The notes under the pieces were generated by a model. The model saw nothing but the letters and a program-made list of their open reading frames with translations. It was not told the origin of the DNA and ran no database searches. A program made the translations under genes and the position numbers. A stretch of DNA of 64,000 nt from Chthonomonas calidirosea. GTDB taxonomy: Bacteria > Armatimonadota > Fimbriimonadia > Fimbriimonadales > Fimbriimonadaceae. Below, in pieces: positions 42,927 through 50,999 of this stretch. Within the stretch, counting starts at the first letter, position 1. Each line of letters opens with the position of its first letter. The stretch is taken from positions 124,001-188,000 of the forward strand of contig CAMCWC010000006.1 in assembly GCA_945882415.1 (NCBI GenBank). The letters are read 5' to 3'.

Positions 42927-43622
42927 ATGACCCAAATGAAGCGCGGATTTACCCTCATTGAACTGCTCGTTGTGATTGCGATCATCGCGATTCTTGCCGC
43001 GATTCTGTTCCCGGTTTTTGCTCAGGCGAAGGCAGCGGCGAACAAGACTCAGGACCTCAGCAACTTCAAGCAGATCGCGACCGCGATCGTGCTTTATGCG
43101 AACGATAACGACGATGTGAGCCTGACCTCTAACCACGACGCAGGGGTTGAGTGGTTTGAGTCCCTTTATCCCTACGTGAAGTCAAACGACGTTTTTCGTT
43201 CCCCGGCATACACGCGAACGGCAGTTGACCATGAAGGGGAATCGGAGATGCCAGAAACGGACTATTCGATCAATGGAATCTGGACACATGCCACTCCGTT
43301 GACCAACTCAAGTGCACCCGCAGAGCAGATCACGGTTGGTCTCCGAGCGAAGCTAAATGGAGAGATTGACTACCATCCATGGCCAACCCATGAAGGCGGA
43401 GTCTGGGACGATCTCGCGACCTATTACGACGAGCACCACGAGAACGAAGACTGGTTCTTGGAGCGACTTGAAAAGACCCCTTGGAACAACCAAGGTTCGA
43501 ACTTCTCGTTCCTTGATGGACACGCCAAGTATTTCAACTTCGACCGTACCGTCCGAAACACGTTTGCCCTGCCCGGTTTCCATAACGTAGATCGAATCTC
43601 TTACGTTGAGGAAGAAGAGTAA
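42927..43622 (+). CDS. DUF1559-type prepilin, second copy
   Basis: A 231-residue protein: [20 protein letters not shown] holds the prepilin cleavage site and helix; the body has [14 protein letters not shown]-like segments and ends with [14 protein letters not shown], the same C-terminal motif as the copy at 40314. ATG at 42927 has AGG 8 bases before it. It is divergent from csoR and likely controlled by it, giving a copper-linked prepilin. The tail ends in acidic residues (EEEE). Confidence 0.88.
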   Translation: MTQMKRGFTLIELLVVIAIIAILAAILFPVFAQAKAAANKTQDLSNFKQIATAIVLYANDNDDVSLTSNHDAGVEWFESLYPYVKSNDVFRSPAYTRTAVDHEGESEMPETDYSINGIWTHATPLTNSSAPAEQITVGLRAKLNGEIDYHPWPTHEGGVWDDLATYYDEHHENEDWFLERLEKTPWNNQGSNFSFLDGHAKYFNFDRTVRNTFALPGFHNVDRISYVEEEE

Positions 43623-43678
43623 GGAACAAACGTAACGAATCGTTGAGGGCCCGATCTGCCGGTACACTTTGGATACCA

Positions 43679-45163
43679 ATGGCGGATCGGGCTTTTCGAT
43701 TACACGACACCATGTCGCGGCAGGTCAAGCCGCTCCAGACCCTAGAGCCAAAGCATCTTCGCTTCTACACTTGTGGCCCGACGGTTTATAGCTACGCGCA
43801 CATTGGCAATTTCCGAAGCTTCTTGACCGCAGATCTCATCGTGCGCACCGCCAGGGCCATCGGCTGGAAGGTCACTTGGGCCGCGAACATCACCGACGTT
43901 GGGCACTTGACCGAAGACGACGTTGCAGACGCTGGCGGCGAAGACAAGATGGAGAAAGCGCTTCGCAGCAAGGACGGCGAGAACTTCAACAACGTGTGGG
44001 AACTGGCTGAGTTCTACACGGAAAAGTTTAAAGAGGACTGGCAGCGGCTAAACCTGACCGAGCCGACCGTTCGCCCGAAAGCAACCCAGCACGTCCGTGA
44101 ACAGATTCTCGCGACGGAAGAATTGATTCGTAAAGGGAACGCCTACGAGACCCCGACCGGCGTTTACTTCAAAGTCGATAGCTTCCCGGCGTACGGCAAG
44201 CTCAGCGGGAACACCCAAGAGAATCTGCGAAAGGGGGTTCGAGACGTGGTTCAAGATGACAACAAGCGCGACTCGGCCGACTTTGCGCTTTGGAAGAAGG
44301 ACGACAAGCACCTGATGCAGTGGTTCTCGCCGTTCGGCTGGGGCTTCCCGGGCTGGCACATCGAGTGCACGGTCATGGCGCGAACTTACCTTGGCGACAC
44401 CCTCGACCTTCACAGCGGTGGCGAAGACAACATGTTTCCGCACCATGAATGCGAGATCGCGCAAAGCGAGGCGCTGACCGGCAAGACCTTCTGCGACCAC
44501 TGGGTCCACACGCGCTGGCTTCAGGTGAACGGCGAGAAGATGTCTAAGAGTTCCGGCAACTTCTACACCGTGCGTGGACTCATTGAGAAAGGGATCGAGC
44601 CACTTGCCATTCGGTACGCGCTGATTTCCGGCGTCTATGGCAAGCCCTATAACTTCACCGACCAAGGCTTGATTGATGCAGGCGGGAATGTTGATCGGCT
44701 TCGACGGGCGCTGACGGCTGCTGAAGCTGCCCTGCTGACTGGCACGGATGGTCCGGACGAGCTCGCCGCGATTCTAGAACCGATTTATGAAGGTGCCTTG
44801 GATGCCATGTGCGACGACCTGAATACATCGGTTGCGCTCGCCAAGGCGCTCGAGGGAGCGAAAGTTATCAACCGCGACGGTGAAGCGATGTCGAAAGCCT
44901 CCGCGGCATCAGCCCAAGACTTTCTTCATAAAATCAATGCCCTGTTGGGAATAGTCTCGAGCGATTACGACCTGCCGGCCGAAACGAGCGACTCCGGACC
45001 CGACGAAGCCCGGATCGATGGTTTGATCGAGGAACGCAACGCGGCGAAGCAAGCCAAAGACTTTGCGAGAGCGGACGAAATCCGCAAGCTCTTGACCGAT
45101 GAAGGCATCGAACTTCGCGATTCGCCAGAAGGAACGACCTGGACTCGAAAGCCGACCCTTTAG
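43679..45163 (+). CDS. cysS: Cysteinyl-tRNA synthetase
   Basis: A 494-residue class I synthetase: YTCGPTVYSYAHIGNFRSF with zinc Cys32 and HIGN (41-44), GWGFPGWHIECTVMA, LDLHSGGEDNMFPHHECEIA, and KMSKSSGNF (287-295). It attaches Cys to tRNA-Cys in the cytoplasm. The start at 43679 agrees with the family; upstream are TACACT and TTGAGG but with a short spacer (14), so the promoter is uncertain. Its stop codon overlaps that of lexA (convergent). Confidence 0.97.
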   Translation: MADRAFRLHDTMSRQVKPLQTLEPKHLRFYTCGPTVYSYAHIGNFRSFLTADLIVRTARAIGWKVTWAANITDVGHLTEDDVADAGGEDKMEKALRSKDGENFNNVWELAEFYTEKFKEDWQRLNLTEPTVRPKATQHVREQILATEELIRKGNAYETPTGVYFKVDSFPAYGKLSGNTQENLRKGVRDVVQDDNKRDSADFALWKKDDKHLMQWFSPFGWGFPGWHIECTVMARTYLGDTLDLHSGGEDNMFPHHECEIAQSEALTGKTFCDHWVHTRWLQVNGEKMSKSSGNFYTVRGLIEKGIEPLAIRYALISGVYGKPYNFTDQGLIDAGGNVDRLRRALTAAEAALLTGTDGPDELAAILEPIYEGALDAMCDDLNTSVALAKALEGAKVINRDGEAMSKASAASAQDFLHKINALLGIVSSDYDLPAETSDSGPDEARIDGLIEERNAAKQAKDFARADEIRKLLTDEGIELRDSPEGTTWTRKPTL

Positions 45164-45792
45164 AAGGATCGGCCCTCGTAGTCTCGAATCAAGCCCACAA
45201 CCTTTCCGATGACGCGCGAACCTTCTCGGTCGACCGGGATCGGCGCGTACTTCGGGTTGCTGGAAAGGAGCTTGATGGAACCGTTTGGCTCGTAATTGAT
45301 CCGCTTGACGGTGGCTTCGTCCCCGAGCAGGAATGCCACGATGTCCATGTTGCGCGCATTGGTCTGTGGGCGGATGACGACGAGGTCACTTTCGAGAATT
45401 CCGTCGCCGATCATGGAGTCTCCGATAACGCGAAGCAGGAACGCGTTGTCTGTGTCTTTAACCATCCCAGGTGGAACTGGGATCATCGCGTCTACGTGTT
45501 CCTCGGCTAAAATAGGTTGGCCAGCGGCAATGGTTCCGAGCAGGGGAAGCTGCAGAATGCCCGCGTTAGGTTGAAATTCGGGGTGAACGACCTTGATCGA
45601 ACGCGGGGTGTTCGAGCGATTGATGTACCCTTTTCGTTCTAAAGCGTCTAGGTGTACAGTAACGCCGCGAAGCGATCCGATCTCAAATTGCTTGCCAATT
45701 TCTCGGATCGACGGAGGGAATCCTTCCTTCGCGACGTAATCCCGAATGCACGCGAGTATCTCTTCTTGCCGCTTGGTAAGTCCTTTTGCCAT
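45160..45792 (-). CDS. lexA: LexA SOS repressor
   Basis: The 210-residue LexA has an N-terminal winged helix (FPPSIREIGKQFEIGSLRGV), cleavage site Ala90-Gly91 (TIAAGQP), and catalytic Ser126 (GDSMIGDG) and Lys163 (ATVKRI). It represses SOS genes until RecA-ssDNA triggers self-cleavage. Its promoter contains an inverted repeat that is the best operator candidate. The gene is convergent with cysS and lies well apart from the foldase gene. Confidence 0.95.
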   Translation of the reverse strand: MAKGLTKRQEEILACIRDYVAKEGFPPSIREIGKQFEIGSLRGVTVHLDALERKGYINRSNTPRSIKVVHPEFQPNAGILQLPLLGTIAAGQPILAEEHVDAMIPVPPGMVKDTDNAFLLRVIGDSMIGDGILESDLVVIRPQTNARNMDIVAFLLGDEATVKRINYEPNGSIKLLSSNPKYAPIPVDREGSRVIGKVVGLIRDYEGRSF

Positions 45793-45798
45793 GGCTAC

Positions 45799-45835
45799 GT
45801 AGACGCATGATACACGCTTTTTGTCTACCTGTCAA
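45799..45835 (-). promoter_or_regulatory. lexA promoter with candidate LexA operator
   Basis: On the minus strand TTGACA (complement of 45830-45835) and TATCAT (complement of 45807-45812) are spaced by 17. Inverted arms GTAGAC and GTCTAC (45799-45804 and 45823-45828) bracket the -10, as expected of a self-repressing site. Only 14 bases separate the -10 and the ATG, so the leader is very short. Confidence 0.7.
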
Positions 45836-45974
45836 GGCAACCTGTCATACTTTTTTCTAAGTTCGCCCGCGAGGGTGGAACTCCGCCAAAATGAGTTTGG
45901 TTTGCTGACCCTAGTAGGGAGCATTTTGGCGATACGAGTTCCCAAGTTGTCGGTCCAGTACAAGGTGATTTAGG

Positions 45975-47690
45975 TTGTCGATTTCAAAATTTCAAGAGAT
46001 GTTCATGGGCAAGGGCTGCGTGGCCTTTGTCAGCGTGGGAATGGCAATGGTCTTTCTGGCCGGCGTCGTTGGTCAGTGCACTCGTGGTGCCGGTGTTGCT
46101 GAGCAACAGAACAATGTTCCGGCCCGAACCGTTGCAACGATTTCGGGCAAGCCATTGTCAGACGAAGTTGTTCTGAGAACGCTGGATACTCAGAAGGCTC
46201 AGATGGCTCAGTACATGCCATCGGGCTTCCCGCCAGAGCAAGAGGCCGGAATGGCGGGGCAAACCATCAACACTTTGTTGCGCCAAGTTGCATCTCGGGC
46301 GATTGCCGAAAAAGAGAAAGTAGACCTTTCGGATGCGGCGATCACCAAGCACGCGGCCGAGCAACTCGATAAAGCCGTTAAAACGGAAGTTGACAAACTC
46401 ATTTCCGAGAAGAAGCTCAAGCCGAACCCAAGTGCCGCTGATGTTGACAAGGCCATCAAGGCGAGCTTCGGCCAGACCGTTACCGAAGTCCGAACTGCGC
46501 AGACGAAGAACCTGGAGGAATCGCTCAAGGATCCAGCGCGCAAGGAAACGTTGCTGAACTCAGTTGCCGAGCAACTTCTCCTCGCCAGCTACGCCGAGAA
46601 GGTTGATGCTTCGCCGGCCGCGATCAAGCGCAGCTACGACGTGATCAGCGCAAAGCGTATTTTCCTCATCAACAGCGCAGCCACCGACATCGCCGCTCAA
46701 GCGACCAAAATCGCGGGCGAGCTTAAGGGCGGCCTGAAGTTTGAGGAAGCGATGAACAAGTATTCGCAAGAGCCCGCTCAGCCAGGCAAGACAGTCAGCG
46801 ACAACCTGACGTCGGTTTCCGGCCAGCAGCTCACCCAAGAGGCGTATGCGCCGCTCGCGAGCTTGAAAGCGGGTGAAGTTTCACCGCCAATTCGAACTCC
46901 AGAAGGCATCAGCATCTACAAAGTGTTGAGCGTGAAGAATGAAGCCCCGGCTGATTTCGAGAAGAAAAAGGCTGATTACGAAAAGACCTTCCGCGAGACC
47001 CAGGCCCGACAGAAGCTGGACGCGCAGGTTGACGAACTTCTCAAGAGCGGCGAAGTCCGCTGGCAGAACAAGACGATTGAGGCTCTTTACGACCTTGGCC
47101 AGCTTAGCTTTGCGACCGACGCCACCCAGCGAAACGCAAAGCTCAAGAAGATTGCGGCCGCCGGTAAGGAAGGTGCGGAGAAAGGCGAAGCCGCCGACAT
47201 CAAGATCGGTGCACTTGTTTACTACGCGGCCCTTAACCAGCTCAGCATGACGGCGAGCGCCACCGAGCGCGCCGAACTTGCTCCGCAGATCGCGGATGCC
47301 GTTACGAAGCTGCTGCAAACAACCGAAGACTTTAAGCTTCGCGTGAAGCTGATCGACGCTGCGATTGAGGCAAAGAATGCCGCGGAGGCCACGGACAACT
47401 TGTTTAAGTCTGCGCAGTACAACAGCGACTACAGCGCCGCTGGGCAAGCGGTATACGGTGAAATGCAGGCGAAGTTCAAGGAACTGAAGGACAAGAAGCT
47501 GCTCGTTGCCGAAGGCGAAAAGCAGATCGAGGCCGAATTCCAGCGATGGCGAAAGGAAAAGGTCGCTTACGAAAAGGCTGAGGCGGAAGCTAAGGCTGCT
47601 GCCGAAGCAGAAGCGAAGAAAAATCCAGCGCCCGCAACGGGCGCAAGCAAATCGCCTGCGCCAGCCGCAGGCAACGGTACGCCGAAGTGA
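45975..47690 (+). CDS. PpiD/SurA-like periplasmic foldase with parvulin domain
   Basis: A 571-residue protein. One N-terminal membrane anchor (CVAFVSVGMAMVFLAGVVG) precedes a SurA/PpiD-like helical domain (ATISGKPLSDEVVLRTLD), and at about 215-330 a parvulin domain (EEAMNKYSQEPAQPGKTVSD, PLASLKAGEVSPPIRTPEGI). The remaining part is helical and TPR-like, with an Ala/Glu/Lys-rich C-terminus. It chaperones outer-membrane or secreted proteins. TTG at 45975 is 6 bases after AAGGTGATTTAGG. It overlaps rsmI by ATGA-type coupling (GTGA). Confidence 0.8.
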   Translation: MSISKFQEMFMGKGCVAFVSVGMAMVFLAGVVGQCTRGAGVAEQQNNVPARTVATISGKPLSDEVVLRTLDTQKAQMAQYMPSGFPPEQEAGMAGQTINTLLRQVASRAIAEKEKVDLSDAAITKHAAEQLDKAVKTEVDKLISEKKLKPNPSAADVDKAIKASFGQTVTEVRTAQTKNLEESLKDPARKETLLNSVAEQLLLASYAEKVDASPAAIKRSYDVISAKRIFLINSAATDIAAQATKIAGELKGGLKFEEAMNKYSQEPAQPGKTVSDNLTSVSGQQLTQEAYAPLASLKAGEVSPPIRTPEGISIYKVLSVKNEAPADFEKKKADYEKTFRETQARQKLDAQVDELLKSGEVRWQNKTIEALYDLGQLSFATDATQRNAKLKKIAAAGKEGAEKGEAADIKIGALVYYAALNQLSMTASATERAELAPQIADAVTKLLQTTEDFKLRVKLIDAAIEAKNAAEATDNLFKSAQYNSDYSAAGQAVYGEMQAKFKELKDKKLLVAEGEKQIEAEFQRWRKEKVAYEKAEAEAKAAAEAEAKKNPAPATGASKSPAPAAGNGTPK

Positions 47691-48391
47691 GCGAACCGCG
47701 GCTATCGGTGGTTTGCACCCCGATCGGAAATTTGGGCGACCTTTCCGATCGGGCGAAGCAGACCCTTACCGACGCTGCGGTTTGGATTGTTGAAGACAGC
47801 CGGGTATCCGGAAAGCTGGCGCAACATCTCGGCATCAAGCGGCCCATGAAAGTGCTGAACGACCACTCTTCATCTGGAGTGGTCGAAGGTTTGGTGGATC
47901 TGATTCGCCAAACCGGACACGTTGCGGTTCTCTCTGACGGCGGGGCGCCTACGGTGAGCGATCCAGGCACTTTGCTTATTGATGCCTGCCACGACGCCGA
48001 TATTCCGATTGAAGTGATTCCTGGCCCCAGTGCGGTGATCGCTGCGCTGGCTGGCAGTGGATTCTTTGGCCAGCGTTTTGCCTTTCTAGGCTTTCCGCCC
48101 CGCAAGCCCGGCGACATTAAGTCGTTGTTTTTGCCATTTGCAGACTCGCCCATGACGCTCGTTTTCTTCGAGTCGCCGTTCCGATTCAACGCCACCTTGC
48201 TAGCTGCATCTGCGGTAATCGGTGAGCGCCGATATGCCATTTGCCGTGAATTGACCAAGATGCACGAGCAGATTTATCGGGGCACGTTGCCCGAATTGCC
48301 CGACGAAAAGGCCGTGCCGCACAAAGGCGAGGTCACGGTAGTGGTTGAGGGCCGAAGAAGCACGAAAAGTGCGTCGAATTTCTTGGACTGA
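47687..48391 (+). CDS. rsmI: 16S rRNA (cytidine-1402-2'-O)-methyltransferase
   Basis: The 234 residues follow RsmI: LSVVCTPIGNLGDLSDRAKQ, VEDSRVSGKLAQHLGIKR, VLSDGGAPTVSDPGTLLI, VIPGPSAVIAALAGSG and FFESPFRFNATL. The protein uses SAM to methylate the ribose of C1402. It begins with GTG overlapping the stop of the foldase gene. Length is shorter than the 280-residue E. coli protein because the C-terminal extension is absent. Confidence 0.92.
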   Translation: MSEPRLSVVCTPIGNLGDLSDRAKQTLTDAAVWIVEDSRVSGKLAQHLGIKRPMKVLNDHSSSGVVEGLVDLIRQTGHVAVLSDGGAPTVSDPGTLLIDACHDADIPIEVIPGPSAVIAALAGSGFFGQRFAFLGFPPRKPGDIKSLFLPFADSPMTLVFFESPFRFNATLLAASAVIGERRYAICRELTKMHEQIYRGTLPELPDEKAVPHKGEVTVVVEGRRSTKSASNFLD

Positions 48392-48445
48392 ACGTCCGTA
48401 CCTGTACCATCGGTCTGGCTTCGCCTGGCACCGACTGGTTCCGGT

Positions 48446-49396
48446 ATGAAGCTGCTCTCGTCCGTTTGTGTTTTGAGCTTGTTCGCAATGAGCGTTATTG
48501 CGCAAGCCCAGAACGAACCCGCTCCCGATGCGGCAACCGCATATCGGTTTCGAGCGGAGGACGTCCTGCGCGTTCAGGTGTACGGCCAAGCTCAGTTATC
48601 GGCCGAGATGCCGGTTGGCGATGACGGCACGATCACGCCTCCGTTCGTAGGTTCCATCATGGCGGCCGGAAGATCTGTCAAAGAACTCACGGACGATCTT
48701 GTGAAGCTTTATCAAGACAAGGTCCGACTCCGAGAACCTTTGGTCAGCATTTCCATCATCAAGTACCGCGAGAATCGGGCAACCATTGGTGGTTTCGTCG
48801 GCCGGCCAGGCAACTATCAGATTCGCAAGGGGGATCGCATCCTGAACTTGCTCAGCGTCGGCGGCGGCCCGATTGCCGACCGGTCTGACCTCAAGCGCGC
48901 GACCCTACAGCGACAGGGAAGTCGCGAGCTCATCCCGATCGATCTTCACGCGATGCTTTATCGCAACGATACGTCGCAGAACTACGAACTGAAAGACGGA
49001 GATCAGCTCAGCATTCCCGAAGGACTGAACCTGTTCATCAAGGTCCAAGGAAAGGTCCAGGCACCGGGCTTGTACCCGTACAAAGAGCCGATGACCTTGG
49101 CCGATGCCATCTCTCAAGCGAGAGGTGAGGTCGTTGGGCGATCTCGGTTAAGCAAAACCTTGGTGATTCGCCAAAAGCCTGGACAGCCCGGGCAGTACAC
49201 CTACATCAATGCCGACTACGTGAAGTTCATTCGCAAAGGCGATATCACGCAGAACATTGAATTGCAGCCAGGAGATCTGATTTACGTACCGGAAACCAAC
49301 ACGCCGGACTTCCAGCAGATCACGAGTTTAGCCAACGTCTTCTTCATCCTGGACCGCGTTGGTAGCGGCTTGTTCGGACTTCAGTTCTTCCGCTAA
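48446..49396 (+). CDS. Polysaccharide export protein (Wza-like, SLBB domains)
   Basis: A 316-residue protein with a signal peptide (MKLLSSVCVLSLFAMSVIAQ). YRFRAEDVLRVQVYGQAQLS is the polysaccharide-export domain (Poly_export), VSISIIKYRENRATIGGFVG and GLYPYKEPMTLADAISQARG are SLBB beta-grasp motifs. It has no lipobox. It exports capsule or extracellular polysaccharide. No glycosyltransferase or Wzc kinase lies nearby. It is 54 bases after rsmI. Confidence 0.85.
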   Translation: MKLLSSVCVLSLFAMSVIAQAQNEPAPDAATAYRFRAEDVLRVQVYGQAQLSAEMPVGDDGTITPPFVGSIMAAGRSVKELTDDLVKLYQDKVRLREPLVSISIIKYRENRATIGGFVGRPGNYQIRKGDRILNLLSVGGGPIADRSDLKRATLQRQGSRELIPIDLHAMLYRNDTSQNYELKDGDQLSIPEGLNLFIKVQGKVQAPGLYPYKEPMTLADAISQARGEVVGRSRLSKTLVIRQKPGQPGQYTYINADYVKFIRKGDITQNIELQPGDLIYVPETNTPDFQQITSLANVFFILDRVGSGLFGLQFFR

Positions 49397-49404
49397 GCCG
49401 GGTC

Positions 49405-49887
49405 ATGAGAATTCTTGGCATCGACCCGGGGCTAGAGCGGGTCGGTTGGGCGGTTCTGGATCGACAGGGTTCGCGGATGTTGCCGGTGGAATACGGGCTC
49501 ATCCTAACACCCCGTATCGCGACTCCGCTTCGGCTGCATCAGATCTACTCCGAAGTAACGGCGATCGTGGCGAAGCATTCGCCTGCCGTGTTGGTGACTG
49601 AACGTTTGCTGTTTACGGTTAACAAAACGACGGCGATGGACGTTGCGAAGGCAATTGGCGTGGTTCAGCTTGCCGCCGTGATGGCCGAACTGGAATTCAT
49701 GGAGTACAGCCCGCCCGAAATTAAGCAAAGCGTGGTCGGCGTCGGGAACGCGGATAAGAAACAGGTTCAGTTCATGGTGACGAAGCTGCTGAGTTTGAAG
49801 GAAACGCCAAAGCCGGACGACGTGGCCGATGCTCTGGCGATCGCGATCACCCATGCGTTGCGAAGCCGCGTGAGTGGGCTTCGATGA
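49405..49887 (+). CDS. ruvC: Holliday junction resolvase
   Basis: The 160-residue protein has MRILGIDPGLERVGWAVL with catalytic Asp7, TERLLF with Glu66, VGVGNADKKQVQFMV and KPDDVADALAIAITH with Asp138 and Asp141. This is the complete RuvC active site. It cleaves Holliday junctions after branch migration by RuvAB, which are not adjacent. It starts 8 bases after the export-protein gene and is convergent with a small gene on the other strand. Confidence 0.95.
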   Translation: MRILGIDPGLERVGWAVLDRQGSRMLPVEYGLILTPRIATPLRLHQIYSEVTAIVAKHSPAVLVTERLLFTVNKTTAMDVAKAIGVVQLAAVMAELEFMEYSPPEIKQSVVGVGNADKKQVQFMVTKLLSLKETPKPDDVADALAIAITHALRSRVSGLR

Positions 49888-49891
49888 TCGC

Positions 49892-50074
49892 TTAGGATGG
49901 TTTCCGTAGATTCTTTCGAGCTTTGATTAGCTCTCGAACGAAGATCAACCCACGCTTCCACATTGGAGCATTGAGGTCCGAAAACGCGGCTTCAACTTGA
50001 CGAGCCTGTTGCTCCATGATTCGCTCGGTTTGCTCCTGCAATTTTTCCGAGTTATTCAATTGAACTAATGCCAC
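49892..50074 (-). CDS. Hypothetical small protein, 60 residues
   Basis: A charged, helical protein (EKLQEQTERIMEQQARQVEA) without signal peptide or membrane segment; a coiled coil is likely. It lies 39 bases after a GAF-like membrane protein on the same strand and ends close to ruvC, so it is plausible as the second gene of that unit. No family is recognised. Confidence 0.5.
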   Translation of the reverse strand: MALVQLNNSEKLQEQTERIMEQQARQVEAAFSDLNAPMWKRGLIFVRELIKARKNLRKPS

Positions 50075-50113
50075 GTATTTATTATGCCTCCAAAGGGAAA
50101 ACTTGCCAAGTGC

Positions 50114-50917
50114 TTATGGGAGTTTAGCGTATCCGTCAATGAGTCTGATGACCGGTGCCACGTCGGCCGCGATTCTGGTGAAGAGCTTAAGATCTTCCGT
50201 TCTTAAAGACCTATTCTCAGATGTATGGACGGACAAAACGAACTGAACGTTCTGTCCGCTGCCATCGAAAATCGGAAACAGGAACAAAGACCCTTTGTTG
50301 TCGTTCGGTCCGTTCACAGCTACAAGCAACCCAATCGCAATGTCGAACGCAAGATTCACAGACAGGATTGACTTTTGGTTTGAGAAGACGCGACTAACCG
50401 CAGAATTTGGCTGCTGCAGGCTTTGGAGCTGTGCTGCCGTTAGCTTTAAGTTGTCAGGAAATGCTGCTTCTTGAACGATCTGCCCGTTCGATTGGGTGAA
50501 AAGGTAAACCCGTGCATCACCTTTTCCACCAGTCAGCTTCAGCACGGCTGTACCAACGTAGGTTATCGCCGACTGAAAAACGCGTTCTCGCTTTTCGCGA
50601 AGGTATGCACCATCATCGCGTATCAGGGTGTCTAGGGCACTTGCTCCGACGCTATGGATCGCCAGCAGATCTGTTTGAGTTATTGGTCGCACGCGCTTTT
50701 TGATGGCTTCTATCGTCTTGCCTGCCGAATCCACAATTGGCTTGAAGCCGATCAGAAGCTCCTTAAGTCCAGGCTGTGCAAAGGTGAATACCTCTTGCTG
50801 GATCCCGAACAAAACAGCACCCGTAATGAAGGCGATGGTCGTGACTATGATCCCGACGGCTTGCGTCGCAAAAAACACGGTCGATCCGAATAGAAAATTT
50901 TGAATCCACCAAGCCAC
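50114..50917 (-). CDS. Membrane protein with a GAF-like domain, function unknown
   Basis: The 267-residue protein begins with a membrane segment (VFFATQAVGIIVTTIAFITGAV near 14-35). A helix-rich linker (residues of about 45-110) joins it to a soluble part (GKGDARVYLFTQSNGQIVQE, DIAIGLLVAVNGPNDNKGSL, FLFPIFDGSGQNVQFVLSVH, LFTRIAADVAPVIRLID) that has the layout of a GAF domain, a small-ligand sensor. There is no output domain, so it would sense or scaffold. It forms a unit with the 60-residue protein. Confidence 0.55.
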   Translation of the reverse strand: MAWWIQNFLFGSTVFFATQAVGIIVTTIAFITGAVLFGIQQEVFTFAQPGLKELLIGFKPIVDSAGKTIEAIKKRVRPITQTDLLAIHSVGASALDTLIRDDGAYLREKRERVFQSAITYVGTAVLKLTGGKGDARVYLFTQSNGQIVQEAAFPDNLKLTAAQLQSLQQPNSAVSRVFSNQKSILSVNLAFDIAIGLLVAVNGPNDNKGSLFLFPIFDGSGQNVQFVLSVHTSENRSLRTEDLKLFTRIAADVAPVIRLIDGYAKLP

Positions 50918-50999
50918 ATGCTCAGAAAACGTCGCCGCCTTTTTCCATTTATCGGCCCACCTGCTTACTTAGTGGAACATTATAGCTTGGCAATTGCAA

